From NCBI GenBank assembly GCA_019510125.1, contig JAEKKX010000016.1, positions 1 through 64,000 on the forward strand: a DNA stretch of 64,000 bases. Direction: 5' to 3'. The notes under the pieces were generated by a model. That model saw nothing but the letters and a program-made list of their open reading frames with translations, was not told where the DNA came from and did not search any database. Below, one piece after another: positions 18,643 to 26,864 of this stretch (positions are counted from its first letter, which is position 1; each line of letters opens with the position of its first letter). Source of the DNA: Lysobacterales bacterium (GTDB lineage: Bacteria; Pseudomonadota; Gammaproteobacteria; Xanthomonadales; Xanthomonadaceae). The position numbers and the translations under genes were made by a program.

Positions 18643-19230
18643 ATGATCCCCGACCCTTCCCCCAAGGCCCGCGAGATCGTCGGTCATGCGCGCGCGCTGC
18701 TGGCGGCGGGCGGCTACAACGGCTTCAGCTACGCCGACATCGCCGAGCGCGTCGGCATCACCAAGGCGAGCATCCACCACCACTTCGCGAGCAAGGCCGA
18801 ACTCGTGCGCGTGGTGGTGGTGCTCTATCGCGAGGAAGCCCGGCAGGGCCTGGCCGCGGTCGATGGCGCCATCGCCGCGCCGAAGGATCGCCTGCTCGCC
18901 TATGCGAACTACTGGTCCGAATGCCTGGCCGCCGATGCGTCCGCGTTCTGCGTGTGCGCGATGCTCGCCTCGGAGCGACCGGCGATCCCCGACGACGTGG
19001 CCCGCGAAGTCGCCGGGCATTTCGACGACCTGCGCGGCTGGCTCGCCACGGTGCTCGCCGCAGGCCAAGCCCGGGGCGACTTCCGGCTGTCCGCACCGGC
19101 CGGCGCAGAGGCGGCCACGCTGATGGCGACCGTCCACGGCGCGATGCTGTCCTCGCGCGCGGCCGGCGACGCCGCCCTGTTCCCCGCGATCGTGCTGCCC
19201 GCGATCGAACGGCTGTCGGCACGCGCCTGA
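18643..19230 (+). CDS. TetR-family regulator
   Basis: A 195-residue TetR protein. The helix-turn-helix occupies residues about 10-55 (GYNGFSYADIAERVGITKAS, IHHHFASKAELVRVV). The C-terminal helical domain has the TetR_C pattern seen in regulators of oxidoreductases and transporters, with two nearby cysteines (FCVCAM) that might sense an electrophile. It shares a transcript with the small membrane protein, and the palindrome at 17939-17962 is its likely operator. The ligand is unknown. Confidence 0.88.
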   Translation: MIPDPSPKAREIVGHARALLAAGGYNGFSYADIAERVGITKASIHHHFASKAELVRVVVVLYREEARQGLAAVDGAIAAPKDRLLAYANYWSECLAADASAFCVCAMLASERPAIPDDVAREVAGHFDDLRGWLATVLAAGQARGDFRLSAPAGAEAATLMATVHGAMLSSRAAGDAALFPAIVLPAIERLSARA

Positions 19231-19258
19231 TCCTGCCTTCCACCGGTCGCGCGAACGC

Positions 19259-19538
19259 GGCCGTCGCCACGGCAGGTGGAAACGAAACGGTGGGGATGGG
19301 AATGGCGGGGATGGGAATGGTGGGCCGTGAAGGATTCGAACCGCGCCGGGCAGAGCCGCACGCGCGACGACATCCGGGCCGTCGCCACGGCAGGTGGAAA
19401 CGAAACGGTGGGGATGGGAATGGTGGGCCGTGAAGGATTCGAACCGCGCCGGGCAGAACCGCACGCGCGACGACACCCGGGCCGTCGCCACGGCAGGTGG
19501 AAACGAAACGGTGGGGATGGGAATGGCGGGGATGGGAA
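19259..19538. repeat. Tandem repeats carrying copies of the tRNA-Lys 3' end
   Basis: Units begin at 19259, 19377 and 19480, with steps of 118 and 103 bp; the third runs into the real tRNA. Each of the first two units has an exact copy of the last 25 nt of the tRNA-Lys gene including CCA (19318-19342 and 19421-19445), followed by an almost identical spacer. The 15-bp difference is one copy of a short sub-repeat built on GGGATGGGAATGG. The units lie downstream of the tRNA in its direction of transcription, the same layout as the rtT repeats after E. coli tyrT. Confidence 0.9.
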
Positions 19539-19614
19539 TGGTGGGCCGTGAAGGATTCGAACCTTCGACCAAAAGATTAAAAGTCTTCTGCTCTACCGAC
19601 TGAGCTAACGGCCC
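19539..19614 (-). tRNA. tRNA-Lys (anticodon UUU)
   Basis: A complete cloverleaf: acceptor stem GGGCCGT with ACGGCCC, D stem GCTC/GAGC, anticodon loop CTTTTAA with UUU at 19579-19581, T stem GAAGG/CCTTC with the TTCGAAT loop, discriminator A and a genome-encoded CCA. It follows queC on the same strand by 68 bp and may share its transcript or have its own promoter. Confidence 0.97.
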
Positions 19615-19682
19615 GTGCAGCCGGCGAGGCCGGCCCCGGCGTTGCGCCGAGGGCGGCATTCTAGCCGAATCCGCCGGGAGGA

Positions 19683-20369
19683 TCAGCCGATGTAGCGGGT
19701 CGGGTCGGGCATGCCGGCGGCGGCGAAGCCCTCGGCGCGGAGCCGGCAGGCGTCGCAGTGGCCGCAGGCGCGGCCGTCGGCGTCGGCCTGGTAGCAGGAC
19801 ACGGTCTGGGCGAAATCCACGCCCAGGCGCCGGCCTTCGCGGGCGATGTCGGCCTTGCTCATCCGCATCAGCGGGGCGTGGACGCGGAAGCGCGCGCCCT
19901 CGACGCCGGCCTTGGTGGCGAGGTTGGCGAGCGCCTCGAAGCCGGCGACGAACTCGGGGCGGCAATCCGGATAACCCGAGTAATCGACGGCGTTCACGCC
20001 GCAGAACAGATCGGTGGCGCCCAGCACCTCGGCCCAGCCCAGCGCGACCGACAGCATGATGGTGTTGCGCGCCGGCACGTAGGTCGACGGGATGCCGACG
20101 CCGATCTGGTGGCCGTCGGAGTCCACCGGCACGTCGATGCCGTCGTCGGTCAGCGCCGAGCCGCCGAGGCTGCGCAGGTCGACGTGGACGGTCTTGTGCG
20201 CGGCCGCGCCCAGCGCCTGCGCGACCCGCGCGGCGGCGTCGAGTTCGGACGTGTGCCGCTGGCCGTAACGCACGCTCAGCGCATGCGCGGCGAAGCCCTG
20301 CTCGCGGGCGATCGCGAGGACGACGGCGGAGTCCATGCCTCCGGAGACGAGGACGACGGCGGGTTTCAT
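19683..20369 (-). CDS. queC: 7-cyano-7-deazaguanine synthase QueC
   Basis: A 228-residue enzyme that turns 7-carboxy-7-deazaguanine into preQ0 with ATP and ammonia, in the queuosine pathway. It has the PP-loop SGGMDS at residues 9-14 and the C-terminal zinc site with four cysteines (SCYQ, then CGHCDAC). ATG 20369 was preferred to a GTG immediately before it. It follows queE by 12 bases, so product and substrate enzymes are co-expressed. The length is normal. Confidence 0.96.
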   Translation of the reverse strand: MKPAVVLVSGGMDSAVVLAIAREQGFAAHALSVRYGQRHTSELDAAARVAQALGAAAHKTVHVDLRSLGGSALTDDGIDVPVDSDGHQIGVGIPSTYVPARNTIMLSVALGWAEVLGATDLFCGVNAVDYSGYPDCRPEFVAGFEALANLATKAGVEGARFRVHAPLMRMSKADIAREGRRLGVDFAQTVSCYQADADGRACGHCDACRLRAEGFAAAGMPDPTRYIG

Positions 20370-20381
20370 CACGGGTTTTCC

Positions 20382-21062
20382 TCAACGACCGGGGGCGTCG
20401 CCCCACAGGATCTTGTGCAGTTGCAACTGGAACCTGACCGGCAGGCGGTCGGCGACGATCCATTCGGCGAGGTCGCGCGCGGCGACCTGGTCCTTGCTCG
20501 GCGAGAACAGCACGTCGCAGCGCGCGTGCAGCCGGTGTTCGGACACGATCCGCTTCGACCAGTCGTAGTCGGCGCGATCGCAGACCACGAACTTCACCTG
20601 GTCGTGCGCGGTGAGCAGCGGCAGGTTGTCCCAGCGATTGCGCTCGACCTCGCCGGATGCGGGCGTCTTGATGTCCAGCACCCGCGAGACGCGCGGATCG
20701 ACGCCGGCGATGTCGATCGCGCCGGAGGTCTCCAGCGACACCACCAGGCCGGCGTCGCACAGGCGCCGCAGCAGGTCGGGGCAGCGCTTCTGCGCCAGCG
20801 GCTCGCCGCCGGTCACGCAGACGTGGCGCACGCCGTGGCCGAGGACCTCCTCGACGATCGCATCGATGTCGCGCCACTCGCCGCCGAAGAACGCGTAGGC
20901 GGTGTCGCAGTAGACGCAGCGCAGCGGGCAGCCGGTCAGGCGCACGAACACCGTCGGCCAGCCGGCGTCGCGGGCTTCGCCCTGCACGGACAGGAAGATT
21001 TCGGTGATCTTGAGGCGGTCCGCCGTCGCGGCGGTCGGCGCCGGGGCGGTCTCGACGTTCAC
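20382..21062 (-). CDS. queE: 7-carboxy-7-deazaguanine synthase QueE
   Basis: A 226-residue radical SAM enzyme that rearranges 6-carboxytetrahydropterin to 7-carboxy-7-deazaguanine. The cluster motif CxxxCxxC is GCPLRCVYCDT near residue 45, with the upstream EIFLSVQGEARDAGWPTVFV substrate-site block and the TGGEPL SAM motif near 92. It starts 37 bp after cpoB and precedes queC. The placement of queE and queC after pal-cpoB is common in proteobacteria. Confidence 0.96.
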   Translation of the reverse strand: MNVETAPAPTAATADRLKITEIFLSVQGEARDAGWPTVFVRLTGCPLRCVYCDTAYAFFGGEWRDIDAIVEEVLGHGVRHVCVTGGEPLAQKRCPDLLRRLCDAGLVVSLETSGAIDIAGVDPRVSRVLDIKTPASGEVERNRWDNLPLLTAHDQVKFVVCDRADYDWSKRIVSEHRLHARCDVLFSPSKDQVAARDLAEWIVADRLPVRFQLQLHKILWGDAPGR

Positions 21063-21099
21063 CGGGGCATTTTACCCGGCGGACGGGGGTTTCCGGCGC

Positions 21100-21927
21100 T
21101 CAGCGCACCCGCGGCAGGCGCATCGCCTGCAGGCGGTCCTCGGCGCTGCGGGCGGCCTCGGTGCCGGGATAGCGGTCGACCACCTTGGTCAGCGTCGCTT
21201 CGGCGGCGTTGAGCTGGCGCAGGCCGTACTGGCACAGGCCGACCTTCAGCAGCGCGCCTGCGGCCTTGTCGTGGGTGGGATAGCGCGCCAGCAGCGCCTG
21301 GAACTGCGGCATCGCCAGCGCGTAGTTCTGGGTGACGTAGTAGCTCTCGCCCAGCCAGTACAGCGCGTTCGGGGTGAACACGCCGTTCGGATAGGCCTCC
21401 AGGAACGCCTGGAACGCCTGCGACGCATCGGCGTAGCGGCCGGCCTTGAGCGCGTCGAAGGCGGTGTTGTAGGCGCCCCGCTCGTCTTCCGCGCGTCCGC
21501 TGAAGGCCGAGGCGTCGCCGTAGACGGTCGGCGGCGGCTCCTGCAGGGCCGGCGGCGTCGGGGTGGCGGTCGCCGCGGCGGTCGCGGGCGGCGCCACCGG
21601 CGAGGACGGCGCGGGCTCGGCGGGGGCGGCGCCGCCTTCCAGTCGGCCCAGGCGCGCGTCGAGGTCGAGGTACTGGTTCTTCGCGGCCTGCTTCTGCTGT
21701 TCGAGCTGCTGCTGCAGCTCCTCGACCTGTCCGCGCAGCCCCTGGTTCTCGCTCTTGAGCTCGGTGACCTGGTCGAGCAGGTTCTGGTTGCCCGAACGCA
21801 TCGCCGCGAGCTGCTGTTCCAGCGCGGTGAGGCGGTCGGAGGTGCTCATCCGCTGGGCGAACGCCGGCGTGGCGGCGCCGAGGGCGATCAGGACGACGAC
21901 GGGCAACAGCGAACGATGGACTTTCAC
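21100..21927 (-). CDS. cpoB: Cell division coordinator CpoB (YbgF)
   Basis: A 275-residue periplasmic protein that links the Tol system to peptidoglycan synthesis at the septum. There is no ATG; GTG 21927 begins a good signal peptide (KVHRSLLPVVVLIALGAATP, then AFAQ). Residues about 30-85 are a coiled coil rich in Gln and Leu, then a Pro/Ala/Thr linker, then a TPR domain from about 155 (YNTAFDALKAGRYADASQAF, GESYYVTQNYALAMPQF). It follows pal by 80 bp, its usual place. Confidence 0.93.
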   Translation of the reverse strand: MKVHRSLLPVVVLIALGAATPAFAQRMSTSDRLTALEQQLAAMRSGNQNLLDQVTELKSENQGLRGQVEELQQQLEQQKQAAKNQYLDLDARLGRLEGGAAPAEPAPSSPVAPPATAAATATPTPPALQEPPPTVYGDASAFSGRAEDERGAYNTAFDALKAGRYADASQAFQAFLEAYPNGVFTPNALYWLGESYYVTQNYALAMPQFQALLARYPTHDKAAGALLKVGLCQYGLRQLNAAEATLTKVVDRYPGTEAARSAEDRLQAMRLPRVR

Positions 21928-22007
21928 GACGGCGACGATCCGGGCGGCGGCGAGAGACGAGGGACGGACGCGCGACGGGGCGCCGGCGGGCGCCCCGTGC
22001 GCGAGGT

Positions 22008-22550
22008 TCACTTCGCGGTGTAGACGATCTCGACGCGGCGGTTGCGGCCCCAGCAGTCCTCGGTGGACTCGGTGCAGGTCGGCTGCTCTTCGCCGTAGCT
22101 GACGACGGTGATCTGGGTGCCGGAGCCGCCGTTGGCCTGGACCGAGGACGACACCGCGTTCGCGCGGCGCTCGCCGAGGCCCATGTTGTACTCGCGGCTG
22201 CCGCGCTCGTCGGCGTTGCCTTCGAGGGTCATGCGCGCGCCGGGGCGATCGCGCAGGTACTTCGCGTGGCAGGCGACGATGGCCTGGAACTCGGGCTTGA
22301 GCGCGTCCTGGTCGAAGTCGAAGTAGACGACGCGCTGGCGCAGGCAGGCGTCGGTGTCGAGGTCGCCCGGGCCGTAGGCGCCGGCGCTCACCGGGCCGGT
22401 GTTGCCCATCCCGGAGGAGGTCGTGCCGGAAGAGGTCGTGTCGTTGCCGACGGTGGCGCCGGTGTCGGTGTTTTCCTTCACCTTCTTGGAACAGGCGGCG
22501 GCGGTCACGCACAGGATCGCGGTGATCAGCACTCGGGAGGTCGTGTTCAT
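22008..22550 (-). CDS. pal: Peptidoglycan-associated lipoprotein Pal
   Basis: A 180-residue outer-membrane lipoprotein that binds peptidoglycan and TolB. The signal ends at Cys 20 (TAILCVTAAACSKK). A Ser/Thr/Gly linker is followed by the OmpA-like domain with VYFDFDQDALKP and the diaminopimelate-binding block NADERGSREYNMGLGERRA. Two cysteines in the C-terminal part (PTCTESTEDCWG) could form a disulfide, a feature I see here but not in the classical E. coli protein. Confidence 0.95.
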   Translation of the reverse strand: MNTTSRVLITAILCVTAAACSKKVKENTDTGATVGNDTTSSGTTSSGMGNTGPVSAGAYGPGDLDTDACLRQRVVYFDFDQDALKPEFQAIVACHAKYLRDRPGARMTLEGNADERGSREYNMGLGERRANAVSSSVQANGGSGTQITVVSYGEEQPTCTESTEDCWGRNRRVEIVYTAK

Positions 22551-22634
22551 GGCGGGGTCTCGGTGTGGTCGCGGGTGGATTCGGGGGTAGGAGGCGGGGT
22601 GTGGGCGATCGGGTGCGACGGCGGTCGGACCGGA

Positions 22635-23975
22635 TCAGCGCGGGAGGCGATACGGGCCCCAGGCGGGCTCGCGCACGTCGCCGCCGGCGACCACCAGCCG
22701 CTGGCGGACGCGGGCGTCGGCGGAGACGGCGTAGAGCACGCCGCGTCCGCCTTCGCGGGCGGCGTACAGCACCATCGCCGCGTTCGGCGCGAAGCTCGGG
22801 GATTCGTCGAGGTTGCCGGGCGAGAGCATGGACCAGCGCGACGATCCGAGGCTGCGGTCGAGCATCGCGATACGGTACACGTTGCCGCTGCCCTGTGCCA
22901 CGGCGAGCTTCTTGCCGTCCGCGGACACCGTGGCGCGGGCGTTGTAACTGCCCTGGAACGTGACCCGGGTGGCCGAACCGCCGCTCGCCGGGGCCTGGTA
23001 GATCTGCGGCTTGCCGCTGCGATCGGAGGTGAAATACAGCGTGCCGCCGTCGGCGCTCCACACCGGCTCGGTGTCGATGCCGAACTGGCTGGTGATCTGG
23101 GTCAGCGCGCGGCTGGCGAGGTCCATCACGTAGATCTCGGGATTGCCGCTCTTGGACAGCGCCATCGCCAGCCTGCGGCCGTCGGGCGAGAAGCTGGGCG
23201 CGCCGTTGATGCCCTTGAACGCGGCGACCACTTCGCGCGCGCCGGTGGCGACGTCCTGGACGACGATCGAGGAATTGCCGCGCTCGAAGCTGACGTAGGC
23301 GAGCTTGCGGCCGTCCGGGCTCCACGCCGGCGACACCAGCGGCTTCTCCGAGCGCACCACCGTCTGCGGGTTGTAGCCGTCGGCGTCGGCGATCATCAGC
23401 GCGTACTGCGCGCCCTTGCCGACGCCGGTCTGCACGATGTAGGCGATGCGGGTCCAGAACGCGCCGCGCACGCCGGTGAGCTTTTCGTAGATCGCGTCGG
23501 CGATCTGGTGGGCGACGTCGCGCATCGCGTTGGCGCGGGCGGTCAGTGCGAACGCCAGCAGGCGGTTGCCGCCCATGTCGAACAGTTCGTACTCGACCCG
23601 GTAGCCGCCGTCGCCGGCGTCCAGCACCCGGCCGACCACCACGTAGTTCTGCTTGAGCGTGCGGAAGTAGGCGTAATCGATGTCGGCGCCGCGGGTGGGG
23701 CGCTGGGCGCCGAGGTCGGACGGCGGCAGCGGCCGGAACTGGCCGGAACGCGCCAGGTCGGCGCGGACCACTTCGGCGACGTCGGTCTGCGGCGCGCCGG
23801 CGCTGCCCTGGTAGGGCATCGGCACGACCGCGATCGGAGTGGCCGCCGCGTTGCCGCCAACGATGTCCAGCTCCAGCCCGCGCTGCTGGGCGAACGCCGC
23901 CCAGGGCAGCAGTGCGAGGCACAGCAGGACCAGGGCGAGGAAGGACTTCTGCGGAGGGAACGGCACTCGGATCAT
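22635..23975 (-). CDS. tolB: Tol-Pal translocation protein TolB
   Basis: A 446-residue periplasmic propeller protein that exchanges between Pal and TolA. ATG 23975 begins a signal peptide (FLALVLLCLALLPWAAFAQQ); an ATG 114 bases upstream is rejected because it does not start a signal. The N-terminal alpha/beta domain runs to about residue 170, then come WD40-like repeats with SPAWSPDGRKLAYVSFERG, PSFSPDGRRLAMALSKSGNP and PVWSADGGTLYFTSDRSGKP. The length is typical. Confidence 0.96.
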   Translation of the reverse strand: MIRVPFPPQKSFLALVLLCLALLPWAAFAQQRGLELDIVGGNAAATPIAVVPMPYQGSAGAPQTDVAEVVRADLARSGQFRPLPPSDLGAQRPTRGADIDYAYFRTLKQNYVVVGRVLDAGDGGYRVEYELFDMGGNRLLAFALTARANAMRDVAHQIADAIYEKLTGVRGAFWTRIAYIVQTGVGKGAQYALMIADADGYNPQTVVRSEKPLVSPAWSPDGRKLAYVSFERGNSSIVVQDVATGAREVVAAFKGINGAPSFSPDGRRLAMALSKSGNPEIYVMDLASRALTQITSQFGIDTEPVWSADGGTLYFTSDRSGKPQIYQAPASGGSATRVTFQGSYNARATVSADGKKLAVAQGSGNVYRIAMLDRSLGSSRWSMLSPGNLDESPSFAPNAAMVLYAAREGGRGVLYAVSADARVRQRLVVAGGDVREPAWGPYRLPR

Positions 23976-24072
23976 CGGCGGTCGGGGGCACGCGAAGGAG
24001 GCCACAGCTTGGCCGCGAAAGCGGTCAGAAAGATGAACGGTGGCGGACTCGGGCAGTCCGCACGGCCGTCGC

Positions 24073-25002
24073 TCACCGCTCGTCGGCACGGAACTTGAGG
24101 ATCAGCGTCCGGTTGAAGACCGCCTCAAACCCTTGATACGGCAGGGGTTGGGCCTTGAGCACGGCCGCTTCCACCGATCGGCGCCCGACCTCGTCGTAGG
24201 GACAGGACGGGTCGACCTGCACGTCGATCACGGTGCCGTTGGGGATCTGGCGGATGACGATCTTGCAGATCTGGTCGGGCGAGACGTTGTCCGGGCGCAC
24301 CCAGTTGCTGCGGATCTTCTCGATCAGCGCCTGGCTGTACCGGGCGGCGAGGTTCGGATCGACTCCGCGCTGGCCCGGCGGCGGGGCCGCGGCGGCGGCG
24401 GCCGAGGCCTGCTGGGCGCGCTGCCGGGCCAGTTCGTCCAGCCGCTGCTGGGCCTGGGCCATCTCGCGCTGGTTCTGCTCGCGCTGGCGCTGGATGTCGG
24501 CCAGTTGCTGTTCGCGCTGGCGCTGCATCTCGGTCTTGCGCTGCTCGGCTTCCTGGCGCTCGCGCTCGGCGGTGAGGTCGACCTGGCCCTGGCGCCGCTT
24601 CGCCTCCTGCTCGCGCTCGGCGGTCTCGGCGGCCTGCGCGTCGGGCTTGACCTCCTGCTGGTCGACCTGGTCCGGATCGGGCAGTTGCTCCTGCGGCAGC
24701 GGCTGCGCCTCGGGCGGGGTCTCCGGCGGTTCCTCCAGCGCATCGGGCAGCGGCTCGGGCGGCGGCGTTTCCGTCGGCTCGACCGGCCTGGCGGCCTCCG
24801 GCTCCGGGCGGCTGCGCAGCGCGGCGCGGGTCGCGGCCGACAGCGCGTTCGGGTCGATCACGTCGGCGTGGACCGGCTCGCCGGCCGCCGCGGGCGGACG
24901 CGCGGGCAGCAGCGACACCAGCAGCAGCAACAGCGCCGGCACCAGGTGGAGCAACAGCGCCAGCGCGACCGCGACCGTGGTGTCGTGGCGGGTCTCGCGC
25001 AT
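24073..25002 (-). CDS. tolA: Tol-Pal energy-coupling protein TolA
   Basis: A 309-residue inner-membrane protein that spans the periplasm and delivers energy from TolQR to the outer membrane. Residues 8-33 are the single anchor (TTVAVALALLLHLVPALLLL). Then comes a Pro/Glu-rich segment and a long charged helix (residues about 130-200, rich in Gln, Arg, Glu), and a C-terminal TolA domain from about 215 with WVRPDNVSPDQICKIVIRQI and PYDEVGRRSVEAAV. The start overlaps nothing; 34 bp separate it from tolR. Confidence 0.95.
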   Translation of the reverse strand: MRETRHDTTVAVALALLLHLVPALLLLLVSLLPARPPAAAGEPVHADVIDPNALSAATRAALRSRPEPEAARPVEPTETPPPEPLPDALEEPPETPPEAQPLPQEQLPDPDQVDQQEVKPDAQAAETAEREQEAKRRQGQVDLTAERERQEAEQRKTEMQRQREQQLADIQRQREQNQREMAQAQQRLDELARQRAQQASAAAAAAPPPGQRGVDPNLAARYSQALIEKIRSNWVRPDNVSPDQICKIVIRQIPNGTVIDVQVDPSCPYDEVGRRSVEAAVLKAQPLPYQGFEAVFNRTLILKFRADER

Positions 25003-25036
25003 CAGCGGCCCCGCCCGTCCCGGCGACGACGCGGAT

Positions 25037-25474
25037 TCACGACTGCTCCTCGGGCAGGCTGACCAGGCTGACCTTGCCGATGCCGGCGTCCTTGATCAGG
25101 TCGATGCCGCGCATCACCGTCTGGTAGCTGGCGTCGCGGGCGCCGTTGACCAGCACGTTGACCTCGGCGTTGCGGTCGTGGACCGCGCGCAGTTCGGCGA
25201 CGAGGTCCTTGGCGTCGATCGCGCGGTTGCGGCCGCGCTCGAGCATCAGCGCGTAGCCGCCGTCGGCGTAGATGCTGACCACCACCGGGTCCTGCGGCGT
25301 CTGCAGCGATTTCGCCCGCGATTGCGGCAGGCTGATGTCGGTGCCGAGGTTCAGCAGCGGCGCGGTGACCATGAAGATGATCAGCAGCACGAGCATCACG
25401 TCGATGTACGGCACGACGTTGATCTCGGCTTTGAGCTTGCGCTTGCGGCGGCGGCCGGCGGCTTGGAGGGCCAT
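25037..25474 (-). CDS. tolR: Tol-Pal protein TolR
   Basis: A 145-residue ExbD-family subunit of the TolQR proton motor. The single membrane segment carries the conserved aspartate in VVPYIDVMLVLLIIFMVTAP (Asp near residue 25). The periplasmic part has the usual NGARDASYQTVMRGIDLIKD motif. It lies 65 bp after tolQ and 34 bp before tolA. Confidence 0.96.
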   Translation of the reverse strand: MALQAAGRRRKRKLKAEINVVPYIDVMLVLLIIFMVTAPLLNLGTDISLPQSRAKSLQTPQDPVVVSIYADGGYALMLERGRNRAIDAKDLVAELRAVHDRNAEVNVLVNGARDASYQTVMRGIDLIKDAGIGKVSLVSLPEEQS

Positions 25475-25539
25475 GGTCGGTGTCCGGTGGGGCGGAAGAC
25501 GGGGACGGAGCGGTCAACGGTCCGGGGGACGGCCCGGGG

Positions 25540-26313
25540 TCAGTGCTCGTCCATGTGCGCCTGGCGCTGCAGGATCGAGGCGAACTCCTCGGCGAAGGCG
25601 TCGTAGCGCACCGCCAGCCGCTCGACCCGGGTCGCGAAGCGGTTGTAGGCCCAGACCGCGGGGATCGCGGCGAACAGGCCCATCGCGGTCGCCAGCAGCG
25701 CCTCGGAGATGCCCGGGGCGACGGTCGCGATGGTCGCCTCCTTCATGCTCGCCAGGCCATGGAACGACATCAGGATGCCCAGCACGGTGCCGAACAGGCC
25801 GACGTAGGGGCTGATCGAGCCGACGTTGGCGAGGAATTCGAGGTTGTGCTCGAGGCCGTCGAGCTCGCGCGAGGCGGTCGCGCGCATCGCGCGCTGCGCG
25901 CCCTCGAGCTGGCTGCGCGCATCGACGCCGCGGCGCTGGCGCACGCGGTTGAACTCGCGCAGGCCGCCCTCGAAGATCGCCTCGATGCCACTGATCTGCT
26001 GCTTGCGGCCCGCGGCCTCGGCGTACAGCCGGCCGAGGTCGCCGCCGGCCCAGAAGCGCTCCTCGAAGCCGTCGGCCTCGCGCTGGGCGCGATCGAGCAC
26101 GCGCTTCTTGCGGAAAATGATCACCCACGACGCCACCGACGCCAGCAGCAGCAGCGCCATCACCGCCTGCACCGGCAGGCTCGCGTCGGCGACCAGCTTG
26201 AGGTAGTTGAGCCCGGCCTCCGGGGCGGCGGGCTGGGCGGTGGCGGCGGTCAGCGCCTGCGCCGGCAGCGGTTCGACGGTGGTGGCCTGCAGGGCCATGG
26301 GCAGCACGTTCAT
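25540..26313 (-). CDS. tolQ: Tol-Pal protein TolQ
   Basis: A 257-residue ExbB/MotA-family membrane subunit of the TolQR motor. It has three membrane segments: near residues 48-66 (VMALLLLASVASWVIIF), 160-180 (ISPYVGLFGTVLGILMSFHG) and 195-215 (EALLATAMGLFAAIPAVWAY). ATG 26313 overlaps the ybgC stop as ATGA, which supports it over a second ATG 15 bases downstream. The Ala/Pro-rich N-terminal 30 residues are an extension relative to E. coli TolQ. Confidence 0.95.
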   Translation of the reverse strand: MNVLPMALQATTVEPLPAQALTAATAQPAAPEAGLNYLKLVADASLPVQAVMALLLLASVASWVIIFRKKRVLDRAQREADGFEERFWAGGDLGRLYAEAAGRKQQISGIEAIFEGGLREFNRVRQRRGVDARSQLEGAQRAMRATASRELDGLEHNLEFLANVGSISPYVGLFGTVLGILMSFHGLASMKEATIATVAPGISEALLATAMGLFAAIPAVWAYNRFATRVERLAVRYDAFAEEFASILQRQAHMDEH

Positions 26314-26864
26314 CGGGAAACTCGCTCCGGATTCGGTTCGTCGGCCCCGGGCGCGCCCGGCGCGCGCGCCGGACCGCCCGCGGGCGGGGATTCGAGGGAT
26401 TGCAGCATCGGCAGCAGCGCGGCGGGGATGGCCATGGGCCGGAAGCGTTCCACCTCCAGCGCCGCGACCCGCACCTCCGCGTCCAGCAGTCGCACGCCGT
26501 CGCGATCGATGGTCTGCGCGATCACCAGGCTGGCGCGCCGGCACTCGCGCAGCCGCACGCCGACCGCGAGGGCGTCGTCCAGCCGCGCCGGCAGGCGGAA
26601 GTCGATCGTCATCGCCCGCACCGCGAACACCAGGCCGTGCTCGCGCCGCAGGCGTTCCTGGCCCCATCCCTGCGCCCGCAGCCATTCGGTGCGGGCGCGT
26701 TCGAGGAAGGCCAGGTACTGCGCGTGGTAGACCACGCCACCGGCGTCGGTATCCTCCCAGTAGACCCGTGTCGGAAAGCTGAATCCGGCGGTCGCCACCG
26801 GGGAACTCGCCGTCGGCAAACTTGCGGCCGGAGCGCCGGCCGCCGGATCGCGATCAGCCGCCAT
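26310..26864 (-). CDS. ybgC: Acyl-CoA thioesterase YbgC
   Basis: A 184-residue hotdog-fold thioesterase of the Tol-Pal locus. The 4-hydroxybenzoyl-CoA thioesterase-type signature is [20 protein letters not shown] near residues 33-52, with the catalytic Asp in DTDAGG. Both ends carry extensions: an Ala/Pro N-terminus and a Pro/Gly-rich tail of about 25 residues. ATG 26864 lies within the last codons of ruvB, overlapping by 11 bases; a GTG two codons earlier is possible. The in vivo substrate is probably short or phospholipid-pathway acyl-CoA. Confidence 0.93.
   Translation of the reverse strand: MAADRDPAAGAPAASLPTASSPVATAGFSFPTRVYWEDTDAGGVVYHAQYLAFLERARTEWLRAQGWGQERLRREHGLVFAVRAMTIDFRLPARLDDALAVGVRLRECRRASLVIAQTIDRDGVRLLDAEVRVAALEVERFRPMAIPAALLPMLQSLESPPAGGPARAPGAPGADEPNPERVSR

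Noticed and set aside
19259..19538. CRISPR-like array
   Set aside because: Too few units, repeats and spacers are both conserved, and no cas genes are present; the shared segment is the tRNA 3' end.
19318..19614. Attachment sites of an integrated island at tRNA-Lys
   Set aside because: The copies are 103-118 bp apart, with nothing between them and no integrase in the window; tandem repeat origin is simpler.
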